DNA of 64,000 nt. It comes from Hymenobacter elongatus (GTDB taxonomy: Bacteria > Bacteroidota > Bacteroidia > Cytophagales > Hymenobacteraceae). Below, piece by piece: positions 39,908 through 49,035 of this stretch (positions within the stretch are counted from its first letter, which is position 1; each line of letters begins with the position of its first letter). Below the pieces are notes generated by a model. The model was not told where the DNA came from and searched no databases. It saw nothing but the letters and a program-made list of their open reading frames with translations. The stretch is taken from assembly GCF_004745955.1 (NCBI RefSeq), contig NZ_SRLD01000001.1:124001-188000 (forward strand). Reading direction: 5' to 3'. The position numbers and the translations under genes are program-made.

Positions 39908-40744
39908 ATGACCGATTACCAACGCATTGCCGCCGCTATCGGCTACATTCAGCAGCACTTCCGGGAACAGCCCAGCTTGGAACAGATGGCCGAGCAAGCT
40001 CACTGGAGCCCGTTTCACTTCCAGCGCAAATTTCAGGAATGGGCGGGCGTGAGCCCCAAGAAATTCTTGCAGTACGTGAGTGTGGAATACGCCAAAAAGC
40101 TACTCCGGCAGCAGCTTTCCGTGGCTGAGGCCACGCATGAAACCGGCCTTTCGGGCACCAGCCGCCTCCACGACCTGTTCGTGACGCTGGAGGCTATGAC
40201 GCCGGGCGAATACCGCCAAGGCGGCGCGGCCCTCACTATCACCTACAGCTTTGGCGAAAGCCAGTTCGGGCCGTATCTGGTGGCCTCCACGCCCAAAGGA
40301 ATCTGCTGCCTGCACTTCGCCGACGATGCCGACCTAGCCCTGGCCGAGCTGCGTCAGGAATGGCCGCAGGCCACGCTGCTGGCTGAAATGACAGCGGAGC
40401 ATACGCAGGTAGCCCGATTCTTTGCCCGCGAGGTTGGCCCCGGCGACCGGCTGCACTTACATCTGAAAGGCACCGATTTCCAGCTGAAAGTGTGGAAATC
40501 CCTGCTGCGTATTCCCGAGGGCCGGCTTGCCACCTACGCCGGGCTGGCTGCCGAGGCTGGCCACGGCCCGGCGGTGCGGGCCGTGGGCACGGCCATCGGG
40601 GCCAACCCGGTAGGCTACCTGATTCCCTGCCACCGCGTGATTCGCAACACTGGAGACCTGGGCCAGTACCGCTGGGGCCCGACGCGCAAAGCCGCGCTGT
40701 TAGGCTGGGAAGCGGCCCGGACTAGTTCGTTGACACTTATTTAA
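39908..40744 (+). CDS. AraC-type HTH fused to O6-alkylguanine-DNA alkyltransferase
   Basis: The 278-residue protein joins an AraC HTH domain (about 1-105: LEQMAEQAHWSPFHFQRKFQEWAGVSPKKFLQYV) to an MGMT domain (about 110-270) with active-site PCHRVI (C241) and the recognition block GTDFQLKVWKSLLRIPEGRLATYAGLA. It repairs O6-methylguanine by suicidal transfer to C241. The N-terminal zinc-Cys phosphotriester domain of E. coli Ada is absent, so how DNA damage would switch on its HTH part is unclear. Such Ada-like fusions are common in Bacteroidota. Confidence 0.92.
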   Translation: MTDYQRIAAAIGYIQQHFREQPSLEQMAEQAHWSPFHFQRKFQEWAGVSPKKFLQYVSVEYAKKLLRQQLSVAEATHETGLSGTSRLHDLFVTLEAMTPGEYRQGGAALTITYSFGESQFGPYLVASTPKGICCLHFADDADLALAELRQEWPQATLLAEMTAEHTQVARFFAREVGPGDRLHLHLKGTDFQLKVWKSLLRIPEGRLATYAGLAAEAGHGPAVRAVGTAIGANPVGYLIPCHRVIRNTGDLGQYRWGPTRKAALLGWEAARTSSLTLI

Positions 40745-40761
40745 GAGCGTGTTTGGGAATT

Positions 40762-40874
40762 GTCATGCTGAGCTTGTCGAAGCATCTCTACCGCAGTAGT
40801 AATCAATTTACTGTGGCGGTAGAGATGCTTCGGCAAGCTCAGCATGACGTTCTGACGACTTCCTAAACAGCTTC
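40762..40874. repeat. Intergenic hairpin repeat, TACCGC core
   Basis: The inner stem 40762-40848 (GTCATGCTGAGCTTG..., core TACCGC) is followed by a right outer arm CTTCCTAAACAGCTTC (40859-40874). It lies between convergent genes. Confidence 0.85.
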
Positions 40875-40880
40875 AAGGTC

Positions 40881-40944
40881 ACCGATCAGAACAAAGAAAG
40901 GCCCGACGGAAATTTCCGTCGGGCCTTTCTTTGTTCTGATCGGT
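40881..40944. terminator. 64-bp perfect palindrome, bidirectional terminator
   Basis: Bases 40881-40912 and 40913-40944 are exact complements with no spacer. The stem includes AGGCCCGACGGAAA and lies 35 bases from the desaturase stop. Confidence 0.85.
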
Positions 40945-40978
40945 GGTTGAGTGTTGCGCAGCAAATTGCTGGTTACTG

Positions 40979-41956
40979 TTACTCAATCCACTTGAACTTG
41001 TATTCCAGCTTGGGCACCGGCATGCGGTCGGCTACGCGACGCAGGCGGTTGGGCAGGGCCATGATATAGTCGCGGGCTTTCTCGGCGGCTCCGTTCAGGT
41101 CCGATACCTGGTCGAGCTTCCAAGTGGTAATGAGGCTCTCCAGAATGTCGGTATAATCCTGACTGGTGTAGACGCCCAGGCGCTGAGCGGCGTCGGTGAA
41201 GTGGCCAAAGGTTTTGCCCATTTCCACGCCCATCTCGCGCATGTAGTGCGCCGGCATCACGATTTTCTTGCGCATCATGTCCTCGAAGGCCAGCATCATT
41301 TCCGAAGGATCAACCTCGAAAATCTTGTCAACGAAGGTCTGATACACGCGGGCATGCCGGGCTTCGTCGCCGGCAATCATGCCGCAGATTTTGGACAGCT
41401 GCGCGTCGCCCGCTTTGCGGGCCAGCGTCCCCACGCGACGATGCGAGAGGTTGGTGGCCGCTTCCTGGTAGCTGGTGTAAATGAAGGCCCGATACGGGTC
41501 GTGGGCAGTACCCAAGTCAAAGCCGTCGGCAATCAGGTAATGGGTGCTGACCTCGAACTCGCGCATGTTCACGCGGCCCGACAGGTACAAGTAGCGGTTG
41601 AGCAGGTCGCCGTGGCGATTCTCCTCCGCCGTCCAGCCCCTGATCCACTGAGCCCAGCCGTTGTCAGGGTCGCGGTTCAGATCGTCGAGTTGGTGAAACC
41701 AAGCTTCGTAATTAGGCAGTGCTTCCTCTGTGATAGTGTCGCCAATGAGCACTGCTAACAGGTCGTAGCTCAGCCCTTTCGCGCTTTCGCGCAAGTCCCG
41801 GACTTCGTCAAAGAATGTATCGGAGCGGGAGTCAGGAAGAAAATCGGTGGGTTGCCAGCTGTCGTCTACCTTTTTGAGAAAGCCGTCAATATTTTCTTTT
41901 AGAAAGGATTCGAGATGCTGGAGCACCTCCGAGCGGGAGGCCACAGTTGCAATCAT
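40979..41956 (-). CDS. Acyl-ACP desaturase
   Basis: The 325-residue soluble di-iron enzyme introduces a double bond into acyl-ACP. The two iron-binding motifs are EENRH (111-115) and DEARH (197-201); E165 (YTSYQEAA) is the likely bridging ligand. Length and motifs match the stearoyl-ACP desaturase (FA_desaturase_2) family, known from plants, actinobacteria and some Bacteroidota. A perfect -7 box lies upstream. It stands alone. Confidence 0.92.
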   Translation of the reverse strand: MIATVASRSEVLQHLESFLKENIDGFLKKVDDSWQPTDFLPDSRSDTFFDEVRDLRESAKGLSYDLLAVLIGDTITEEALPNYEAWFHQLDDLNRDPDNGWAQWIRGWTAEENRHGDLLNRYLYLSGRVNMREFEVSTHYLIADGFDLGTAHDPYRAFIYTSYQEAATNLSHRRVGTLARKAGDAQLSKICGMIAGDEARHARVYQTFVDKIFEVDPSEMMLAFEDMMRKKIVMPAHYMREMGVEMGKTFGHFTDAAQRLGVYTSQDYTDILESLITTWKLDQVSDLNGAAEKARDYIMALPNRLRRVADRMPVPKLEYKFKWIE

Positions 41957-41984
41957 AGGAGGAGGAAAGAAGGGATTTCGGGGT

Positions 41985-41992
41985 CAAATGTA
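41985..41992 (-). promoter_or_regulatory. -7 promoter box for the acyl-ACP desaturase
   Basis: The minus strand reads TACATTTG, a perfect TAnnTTTG, 28 bases before the ATG at 41956. Confidence 0.55.
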
Positions 41993-42061
41993 GGCATTCG
42001 ACAAGCACAGATACGTAAAACAGACTCGCTTGGCTGCTTATAAAATTTTGGCATTTTACCT

Positions 42062-43681
42062 TTATTCCAGCCGCTCGATATTTATCGTGTACTGTTGAGG
42101 TAGATAGCCACTCGTCTGCGCGGTGGCAGCCACGGGCCGAATAATGACTCGCCAGCCTCTGGAAGCCAGATACGCCGATAGCCACGGCACAACCCCGGGG
42201 GTAAGCCACCACTGCGTTTGGCCACGGGCAGCCAAGTGGGCTAATGCCGGGGCCAAAGCGGACGTACCGGTGAGCTGCCGGCGCAAAACACGCTGCGAAG
42301 GGTCGAGGGTGGGCCAGCCGGTGAGAGACAGCACCGAATGCGGAGCCAGATGCACCACCGTGAAAGGCGACTGCGATTTATAGGCACCCTCCAGTCCGGC
42401 TACAACCAGTAGCTGCCCGCGCCGCGTGGCTGCTTCTACTTGCCGCAGCACTGCCTGGCCACGCGCCTGCTCCTGCCGCAGCACCTGCACCCGGTGCGTC
42501 GTTTTGAACGCGTAGGCGATTAGCAACAAGGTCAGAATGCCGAATACCAGAGGCGACAGGCGCGGCAGCTGCCGCCGCGTATCCCGCAGCAGGTAAATCA
42601 ACGTGCTGAGGGCCCAAAGGCTGCAAAGCGGCATCCCGAGCCGGGGCGGCAGCTTGAGAACAATGCCCAACCCAAGGAGCAGCCCCAGAAAAAACAGCTG
42701 AACCAGCCAAAAGCCGCGCCGGTGCGGATAGCGCTGACTGCGCGCTACCAGCAGCCATGCCACCGCCTGCAGCATAAGCAGGGCGAAATAGTCGCGGCCG
42801 AGCAAGCTAGCCCAGGCGCGCAGCTTGCCCGGCAGCACTTCGCGCAGTAAGTAGCCAGGGTTCACCCGCGTGGCGCGCCGAAACAACGCTTCATTGACGA
42901 CGGTAGAATCGCCGAAGGCCCAGTGACCGATGGCTTGGATACCGAGGCGGTCGGCAGCCGTTTGGGGAGCAGGCTGGTAGAGCTGGTAGTCGTTGAGGTT
43001 GGACTTGAGCACGTCGAGCGTCTGGTAGGTGGCAGCGGCCGGACCACGGGTGAGCACCAGCAGCACGCTGGCCGCGCTCAGCAGCAGCAGTGCCCCCCCG
43101 ACTAGCGAGGCCCCGCGCCGCCCGGCCAGCCACAAGGCGCCCGGGGCAGCCGCCAGAACACCCAGCCCGGCAGCACTGGGCCGAATCATCCAGGCCAGCG
43201 CCAGGGCCAGCAGCGCTACGGCCAGCACCCGACGGCGGCCGGTGCGCTGGGCCGCCAGCAGCAAGCCGGTGCCGGCCAGCAACACCGGCACCCGCACGTA
43301 GCTAAACCACAACGCGTGCTCCACCCACGCCAGGGCGTAAAACCCGACCAGCACCAGCACAATCGGGCCGCCGGGCAGCCGCCCGCGCAACAGCTTGTCG
43401 AGCACGGCGAAGGCCAGCACGGTGGCGGCGTAGAGCAGGCCGTAGAGGCTCAGGCCATACCAGGGCAGGGCCGGAAACTGCTGGTACAAACCAGCCAGCA
43501 GCGGGGCCAGCCCGTGAAAGTAGAGGTGCAGATCGGTGACGGGTGCCACGGCGGTGCTGCCTTGCAGCAGCAGCGTGATGCTGAGGTCGTCGTTGGTTTC
43601 GAAGTAGCAGCCCAGTCCAAGGCTTGCCAGCAGCAGCAGCGCCGGCAATACGATAACGCGGAGGAAGCGGGAGTCAAGCAT
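42062..43681 (-). CDS. Multi-pass membrane protein, GT-C-like
   Basis: The 539-residue protein starts MLDSRFLRVIVLPALLLLAS and has about eleven membrane helices and a C-terminal soluble domain (about 430-539). The first loop has FETNDDLSITLL, an acidic pair like that in GT-C enzymes and in the protein at 212-1936, with which it shares overall plan. It is divergent from the GT39-like gene at 43829. A glycosyltransferase or polymer role is inference. Confidence 0.72.
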   Translation of the reverse strand: MLDSRFLRVIVLPALLLLASLGLGCYFETNDDLSITLLLQGSTAVAPVTDLHLYFHGLAPLLAGLYQQFPALPWYGLSLYGLLYAATVLAFAVLDKLLRGRLPGGPIVLVLVGFYALAWVEHALWFSYVRVPVLLAGTGLLLAAQRTGRRRVLAVALLALALAWMIRPSAAGLGVLAAAPGALWLAGRRGASLVGGALLLLSAASVLLVLTRGPAAATYQTLDVLKSNLNDYQLYQPAPQTAADRLGIQAIGHWAFGDSTVVNEALFRRATRVNPGYLLREVLPGKLRAWASLLGRDYFALLMLQAVAWLLVARSQRYPHRRGFWLVQLFFLGLLLGLGIVLKLPPRLGMPLCSLWALSTLIYLLRDTRRQLPRLSPLVFGILTLLLIAYAFKTTHRVQVLRQEQARGQAVLRQVEAATRRGQLLVVAGLEGAYKSQSPFTVVHLAPHSVLSLTGWPTLDPSQRVLRRQLTGTSALAPALAHLAARGQTQWWLTPGVVPWLSAYLASRGWRVIIRPVAATAQTSGYLPQQYTINIERLE

Positions 43682-43828
43682 CGGCGGCCAGCAGGCCAGA
43701 CTAGAACGGCGTGGCTGGCGGGGTAAAGATGGGCAAACGAAAGATGGTTTGGGCGCGGCGCGGCCGGTGGGGCTGGCAACGGAGCCCACCAAGTGGTCTG
43801 TTCATTCTAAATCGGTTGCTTTGCAGTT

Positions 43829-45484
43829 GTGAAGCCTCTCTCCTCCCGCCTGCCCGACCTGACGCTGGTTTTCGTGGTGCTGCTAACCCTAGCCTACTTC
43901 TTCCTGACCCACGAAGGGCTGTATGATCTGGACGATTATTTCTACGCCCGCTACGCCCACCAGCTAGCCAGTGGCACCTTTGCGGTGGTGCCCGACCCGC
44001 AGGGTCTGCTCCACGACCCACTGAAAGAGCGGTGGCTAATTTTCGGGCCGGTGGCGGCAGTGTACACCATCTTCGGCATCAACAGTATCACGAGTACTCT
44101 GTGGCCGCTGCTGTGCACACTGGGGTGCGCCGGGGTTATCTGGGGGGTATACCGGCACCGGGAGCCCGTGGTGGCCGCCGCCGCCATGCTGCTGCTGGGG
44201 CTGCATTATTTCACACTTAATCTGACCAATTATCTTTACCCAGATAATATACTGATGTTCTGGTGCTTGTGCTGCGCACTCAGCTTGCTTCTGGGTCGGC
44301 AGACGTACCGCGACCAACTGGTGTGGGGGGCGGGATTTGCCGCGCTCAACTTCGCCGCTCTGCTCAGCAAAGAGACGATTGTGTACTACCTGCCGTTCTA
44401 TTTGGGCGTGCTAACCCTTGATATGTATCGGCAGCGCAACACCCGATTCTGGGTAGCGGCGGTGGCACTCGGGGTCTGTCTGCTGGGAGCTTACCTGGCC
44501 TTCTACCAGCTGTATACTCATGACGCGCTATACCGCCTTCACCTGATCGAGCAGACCAACGAATACCTGAAAGAGGGCAATTTTCTGGCCGGTAACCGGA
44601 CCGCGCTGGTGGCGCGCATCACCTACCAACCCGTGGTTTTTCTGGTGGGCACCGGCTTGGGAGTGGCACTGCTTCTGGCGGGCGCGGCCGCGCTGTATAG
44701 CCGGCGCAGACCCACTGCGGACGCGGGCTTTTGGCTGGGACTAACGTTTACTACGCTGGCTTTTTACTGGCTGGGCAGCACTTCCCTCAGCCACTACAAC
44801 CCCATTACGCTGGTGCCGCGCATGGCTACCCCACTGCTGCCACCTCTGTGTGTGGCGGCGGGCTTTGGGCTCCGCGACTTTGTGGCCAACGGTCGGGGTG
44901 GCTATTGGCTGGCCCTATTGCTGCTGGCCGGTGCGGGCTGGCTACACAACAGCTTATCGGTGCTGTACATGGTGCCGGCCTTGTATTTTGCTCTAGCTAC
45001 CTGGTGGACCAATCCGGCGGCGACCAGCCCGTGGCGGCGGCCCGGCACGGAGCATTTCGCAGCGCTGGCACTCGGGGCGCTGGTGCTGGCGCTGAGCATC
45101 CGGCCGCTGTATTTCATGCAAAAGCCCAGCGTATCGGCACACCGTGCCCAGCAGCAGCTTATGCGGGAGCGGCTGCAGGCGCCAGCCCGGGGTGTGGTCT
45201 TCGTCGACGATTTCCTCATCGGCAACTATGACTTCTACTACGGCTTCCAGGTGCCCCCCGACCTGCGGTTTCGGCGCTTTGCCGCCGCCGACTCGGTGCG
45301 ACTGGCTCCGGGCGAAAAAGCCTGGCTGCTGCTCAACCGTAGCACGCTGACCAACCCCGAGCTGACGCGCAAGCTTATTCGCTATCAGGAGCCCGAGGTG
45401 CTGGCGCGTTTTCCCGAGCGTCGCTCCGTGGCCCAGGCCGGTACTGTGGAGCTTTTCGAGGTGCTGCTAAATGCACCCAAGTAA
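43829..45484 (+). CDS. GT39/ArnT-like glycosyltransferase membrane protein
   Basis: The 551-residue protein has about a dozen membrane helices and begins with GTG at 43829. The first loop holds GLYDLDDYFYARYAHQLASG, matching the catalytic Asp-containing motif of GT39 (PMT/ArnT) enzymes that use lipid-phosphate sugars. NYLYPDNILMFW and HYNPITLVPRMATPLLPPL are further conserved-looking blocks. TTGCTTTG, one base from the -7 box, ends five bases before the GTG, so the message may be nearly leaderless. A GCCTGC hairpin follows the stop. Confidence 0.82.
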   Translation: MKPLSSRLPDLTLVFVVLLTLAYFFLTHEGLYDLDDYFYARYAHQLASGTFAVVPDPQGLLHDPLKERWLIFGPVAAVYTIFGINSITSTLWPLLCTLGCAGVIWGVYRHREPVVAAAAMLLLGLHYFTLNLTNYLYPDNILMFWCLCCALSLLLGRQTYRDQLVWGAGFAALNFAALLSKETIVYYLPFYLGVLTLDMYRQRNTRFWVAAVALGVCLLGAYLAFYQLYTHDALYRLHLIEQTNEYLKEGNFLAGNRTALVARITYQPVVFLVGTGLGVALLLAGAAALYSRRRPTADAGFWLGLTFTTLAFYWLGSTSLSHYNPITLVPRMATPLLPPLCVAAGFGLRDFVANGRGGYWLALLLLAGAGWLHNSLSVLYMVPALYFALATWWTNPAATSPWRRPGTEHFAALALGALVLALSIRPLYFMQKPSVSAHRAQQQLMRERLQAPARGVVFVDDFLIGNYDFYYGFQVPPDLRFRRFAAADSVRLAPGEKAWLLLNRSTLTNPELTRKLIRYQEPEVLARFPERRSVAQAGTVELFEVLLNAPK

Positions 45485-45576
45485 TAGCGCCTGCTTGTGC
45501 AGGCCCTTTGGCGACTACAGTGCTCAGCATATTCTTCTTACTGAAAGCCTCCTTACCCCAAAGGTCAGCCTCCACC

Positions 45577-47493
45577 CTATTCGACTACGAGCCGGGCCGT
45601 AGAACTGCTCAGCCGTAGCAGATACAGGCCTGCTGGAAAGCCCGTTAGATCTACCGTAGTTTGCGTCGCCGAGGCGGCTATTGTATAGCGCCGAATCTCC
45701 CGGCCCAGCCTATCGAGCACATACAAGGTTTCGGGCTTGGTACGGGTAGCAGACAGGTGCACCGTGGCTTGGCCAGCTGCTGGGTTGGGCAGCACTGTCA
45801 GCGCCGGCTGCCGAGCCGGTGAAACAGTAGACAAGGCAGTACCAAAAAGCACTGGATAATCCTGGGTTTCACCGTACACCAACGGAGCGCAGGAACTAGT
45901 TATGGAGCCTAAACTCACGTATTGCGTACGGACCCGCAGCGCGCCGCACCCGTTAGCGACACCCGGCGGCAGCGTAAAGGTGGCCGCATACGATACAGCT
46001 GGCTGGGTACTCTGAAAAAGCAGCTCATTGGGCTCCGCGAAAGAGCCGTTTTGGTTCAGATCGAGCCACACGCTTACATGCTGCGGGTAATAGTAGCCGT
46101 TGTTGAAGGTGAATAGTTTTACGTCCAGAGAATAACTCGTACTGGGCAGCAGCCGGGCATACTCCGTAGGAAAACTTGAGGCTGAAGGCCCGCAGCTGGT
46201 AGTGCTGTGCGCCAGAATGATCGTTTGGCCCTGCCGCAGAGTCACGGAGCCCAGACCGAAAGCCTCCTCCGGTTTGTCGGTGCAGGTGTTGGGAGTATTA
46301 TGCGCAGCCCGGCAATACATGCGGGCAGTCGTGAGGCCGACCACATTACTGAAAGAGGCTGCCGCATTAATGGGCTTCACCCGGTATTGCACCGCCGTGA
46401 AGCCGGGGATACTCTGGTCTACGTACGACGTGGCGCCCACTTCTACGGCCGCAATAGCCGCAAAGTCGCTGCTGCCGGAAGCCCGTTCGATGAAATACCC
46501 CACGGCCGCCGGGCCAGATACCGGATTACGCCAACTCAGGCGGGTTTGGCCCAGACAACTGCCCGACGTCACTGCAAGACCCGTGGGAGCGGCGGCGGCC
46601 GGGCGGCTACACGTCAGGTTGGCCTGGCTGGTCATGCGGTTGGCCTGCATGTAGGCATACTGAAAAGGCGTGTACTCGCTGCCACAGAACCAGTAGCTCA
46701 TCACGTTGCGCATATCGGGCACAAAAAGACTGCCCTGCGCATCAGTGGCGGTGCCAGTATACACGCAGTTGTCGCTGGTAGATCCGGGCAGGCCGTAGGG
46801 GTCGGCGGGAGTATCGCAGATAAAGTCGCCGGCCGAGTTGCAGTTGGTGCGCGCCACCAGCTCCCGGTTAGCAAAGTTGAAGCTGTTGTTATTGTTAAAA
46901 GTATGCAGCAAGCCGAAGGTATGGCCCAGCTCGTGCGCCAGTGGCCCGACGCCAGCCAGAAACACCTTGCGCTCCCCAGGGCCCGGGTTAACGTATGCGT
47001 AGCCCCCTACGCTGCTGTTGCCGTTGCGATTAATCGAGTTGACGAAGTACAGGTTGATCTGGTTGCTGTCGTAGTTTGCACCACTGGACAAGGCTCCCTC
47101 GTTCTGACTATTGAAGTTGAACCAAGCCGTATTGTCGATGTAGTTAGGCGCGCCGCACACGTAGAGTTGGGTATTCGACTGCACAAACTGACTGTTGGTT
47201 TCGGCAATGCTCTGGTAGACAGCGGCTACATCAACTCCTCCTGTGCCATCCGTTCGCCGCACAATGTGGATCCTCAGGGGCACGTAAGTCACAGGGCCGG
47301 CGGGCTGGCGGGCGTGTAGCGGGTGGGCCACCTGGGCCAGCGTTGCCAGCTCGGCCGGGGTGGGTTCCGGCGTGCCGCAACGCAGTACTGGCATGGTCTG
47401 GGCCTGCGCTATGCTTGCGAAAACAAGGAAAGCCAGTAGACAGCTAACTTGTTGGCACCGGCGAAAAAACGACGAAAGTAGGTGTGTAGCCAT
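45577..47493 (-). CDS. Secreted M43-type metalloprotease with T9SS sorting domain
   Basis: The 638-residue protein has a signal peptide (ending ASIAQAQ), a pro-region and a pappalysin-like (M43) catalytic domain with H187ELGHTFGLLH197 zinc motif. A fibronectin-III-like segment (about 300-370), a GEVED-type domain (about 440-550: VSVWLDLNQNGSFAEPNELLF) and a C-terminal T9SS type A sorting domain (about 570-638: VLPNPAAGQATVHLS, GFPAGLYLLRLSS) follow. It is exported through T9SS and anchored or released at the surface; a porT gene is present at 15160. Likely substrate: extracellular protein. Confidence 0.9.
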   Translation of the reverse strand: MATHLLSSFFRRCQQVSCLLAFLVFASIAQAQTMPVLRCGTPEPTPAELATLAQVAHPLHARQPAGPVTYVPLRIHIVRRTDGTGGVDVAAVYQSIAETNSQFVQSNTQLYVCGAPNYIDNTAWFNFNSQNEGALSSGANYDSNQINLYFVNSINRNGNSSVGGYAYVNPGPGERKVFLAGVGPLAHELGHTFGLLHTFNNNNSFNFANRELVARTNCNSAGDFICDTPADPYGLPGSTSDNCVYTGTATDAQGSLFVPDMRNVMSYWFCGSEYTPFQYAYMQANRMTSQANLTCSRPAAAAPTGLAVTSGSCLGQTRLSWRNPVSGPAAVGYFIERASGSSDFAAIAAVEVGATSYVDQSIPGFTAVQYRVKPINAAASFSNVVGLTTARMYCRAAHNTPNTCTDKPEEAFGLGSVTLRQGQTIILAHSTTSCGPSASSFPTEYARLLPSTSYSLDVKLFTFNNGYYYPQHVSVWLDLNQNGSFAEPNELLFQSTQPAVSYAATFTLPPGVANGCGALRVRTQYVSLGSITSSCAPLVYGETQDYPVLFGTALSTVSPARQPALTVLPNPAAGQATVHLSATRTKPETLYVLDRLGREIRRYTIAASATQTTVDLTGFPAGLYLLRLSSSTARLVVE

Positions 47494-48051
47494 GGGCAGA
47501 TGAAGAAAAAAGCAGCGTTTTATGTAATCTGGTGGTCCTTAATTTCGCACTGCCAGTCGCCCCGCCCTACCACGCACCTCGCGCTGCCACCACCGCCTTC
47601 CGCACATAGTGCCACAGTGCTCTAGAAGCAGTTGTCAGGCCAAGAAATCCTCCTGAAACCTCCAAAAAACAAACAAGTGACGACCGTAGTGCTGGGCTGC
47701 GTAGTCTATGATGGGTGGCGTTTTGTTTCACGAAGCAGCCCGACGTTACCGTTGAGCTTGTCTGCAGCGGCTTATCTTATCAGTTCCGGGTCAGTAGGAT
47801 GACGCAAGGCTTTAATTTACTATAATTTACTACTTTATCTAAAATATATGCAAATTTTACCATGCATTTGGTTACCAGTACTGCTCTATGGTTGTGCGGC
47901 CTTTGCGCTACACTGCATTTCTACTAGCCGCACATGGAGGCCGAAAACTTTGCTTCTCTTAAGTTCACCGCGAATTGACGTAGCCAAACAGCGCACAAAA
48001 CACCGCTTCGAATACGCTCAGAAGTACCTCACCAACGACCCGGCGCGGCGG
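47494..48051. other. Gene-free interval
   Basis: I see no supportable gene. It includes the leader of the M43 protease gene (minus strand) and an AT-rich stretch at 47810-47870. A frame at 47848-48240 runs into the antisense of the glycosyltransferase gene and is not convincing. Confidence 0.6.
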
Positions 48052-49029
48052 CTACCTGCTGCGCCAGGCGCTCCAGGTGCCCAAGGCCCAATCCAGAATA
48101 GTGGTTGCCCCTACGGCTCGCAGCAGCCCAAACAGCTCATGCGCTTCGCGGAAATTACCCCAGCGCACTGCTTGGCGCAGCTCCCAGCGCAGGCGCACGC
48201 CCAGCGCGGCCTGCTCGGCGGGGGTGCGGCACAGGCCTAAGGCCTTGCGGCATACCTGAATAGTGGAAGCCAGAAATGGGTCGTTGGGCCGGTAGCCCCG
48301 GCGCGACATGGCAGCCGGATGCAGTCGTTTTTGGGTCGTTACTTCATCCAGAAAATAGAAGCGAAAGTTGCGGGCGGCCCGCACCCAGAAATCGAAGTCC
48401 TCGTAGGCCAGGGTTTCGTCGTAGCCCCGCAACTGTTCGAGCACCGTGCGGCGCATCAGCATGGTGGGCGTGCTGATGAAGTAGCGGCGGAGCACATCGG
48501 CGAAAACGTCTCCCGAAGCTGGGCGCGGGTGTAGCTGCTGGTGGGCAGCGCGGCGGTAGTGGTAGCGCACGTGCCGCGAGGCTTCATCAATCAGCTCGGC
48601 ATCGGAATACACCACACCGTAGTCGGCGGGCAGCTGCTGAAAGCAAGCTACCTGCTGGGCTACGCGCTGGGGCAAGAGCACATCATCGGTGGCGAAATCA
48701 ATAAAAAAATCCCCTTGCGCCCGCCGGAACGCCTGGTTGAAAGCACGGCAGTTGCCTTGGTTGCGAGGTAGAAAAATGGTTTGCCAGCCGGGATGCGCTG
48801 CCGCATACCGCCGCAGAATCGGCAGGCTGGCGTCCGTGCTGGCATCGTCGACGAGAATCACTTCCAGGTTCGGGTAGGTCTGGGCCAGGATGGAATCGAG
48901 GGCTTCGGCCAGAAACGGGGCGTGGTTGTAGCACAGCGCCACAATTGTGACCAGTGGCACAGCCACCGAAGGCGTGCCAGTACCCGGTTGGGAGCCGGTG
49001 CCGGGAGTCGTGGAAATCGGTTCTGTCAT
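48052..49029 (-). CDS. Family 2 glycosyltransferase
   Basis: The 325-residue GT-A enzyme starts MTEPISTTPGTGSQPG, then VTIVALCYNHAPFLAEALDSILAQTYPNLEVILVDDASTD, with a nucleotide-sugar binding DDASTD and a later FATDDVLLP acting as the DxD-like site. It probably adds a sugar to a surface polysaccharide repeat unit. The gene lies 6 bases downstream of the flippase gene, so the two are co-transcribed. The ATG at 49029 was chosen over TTG 49035. Confidence 0.9.
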   Translation of the reverse strand: MTEPISTTPGTGSQPGTGTPSVAVPLVTIVALCYNHAPFLAEALDSILAQTYPNLEVILVDDASTDASLPILRRYAAAHPGWQTIFLPRNQGNCRAFNQAFRRAQGDFFIDFATDDVLLPQRVAQQVACFQQLPADYGVVYSDAELIDEASRHVRYHYRRAAHQQLHPRPASGDVFADVLRRYFISTPTMLMRRTVLEQLRGYDETLAYEDFDFWVRAARNFRFYFLDEVTTQKRLHPAAMSRRGYRPNDPFLASTIQVCRKALGLCRTPAEQAALGVRLRWELRQAVRWGNFREAHELFGLLRAVGATTILDWALGTWSAWRSR

Positions 49030-49035
49030 TGCCAA

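Noticed and set aside
47848..48240. 130-aa plus-strand frame starting MQILPCIWLPVLLYG
   Set aside because: The hydrophobic start is attractive, but most of the frame is antisense to the glycosyltransferase gene and no promoter-like box was seen.
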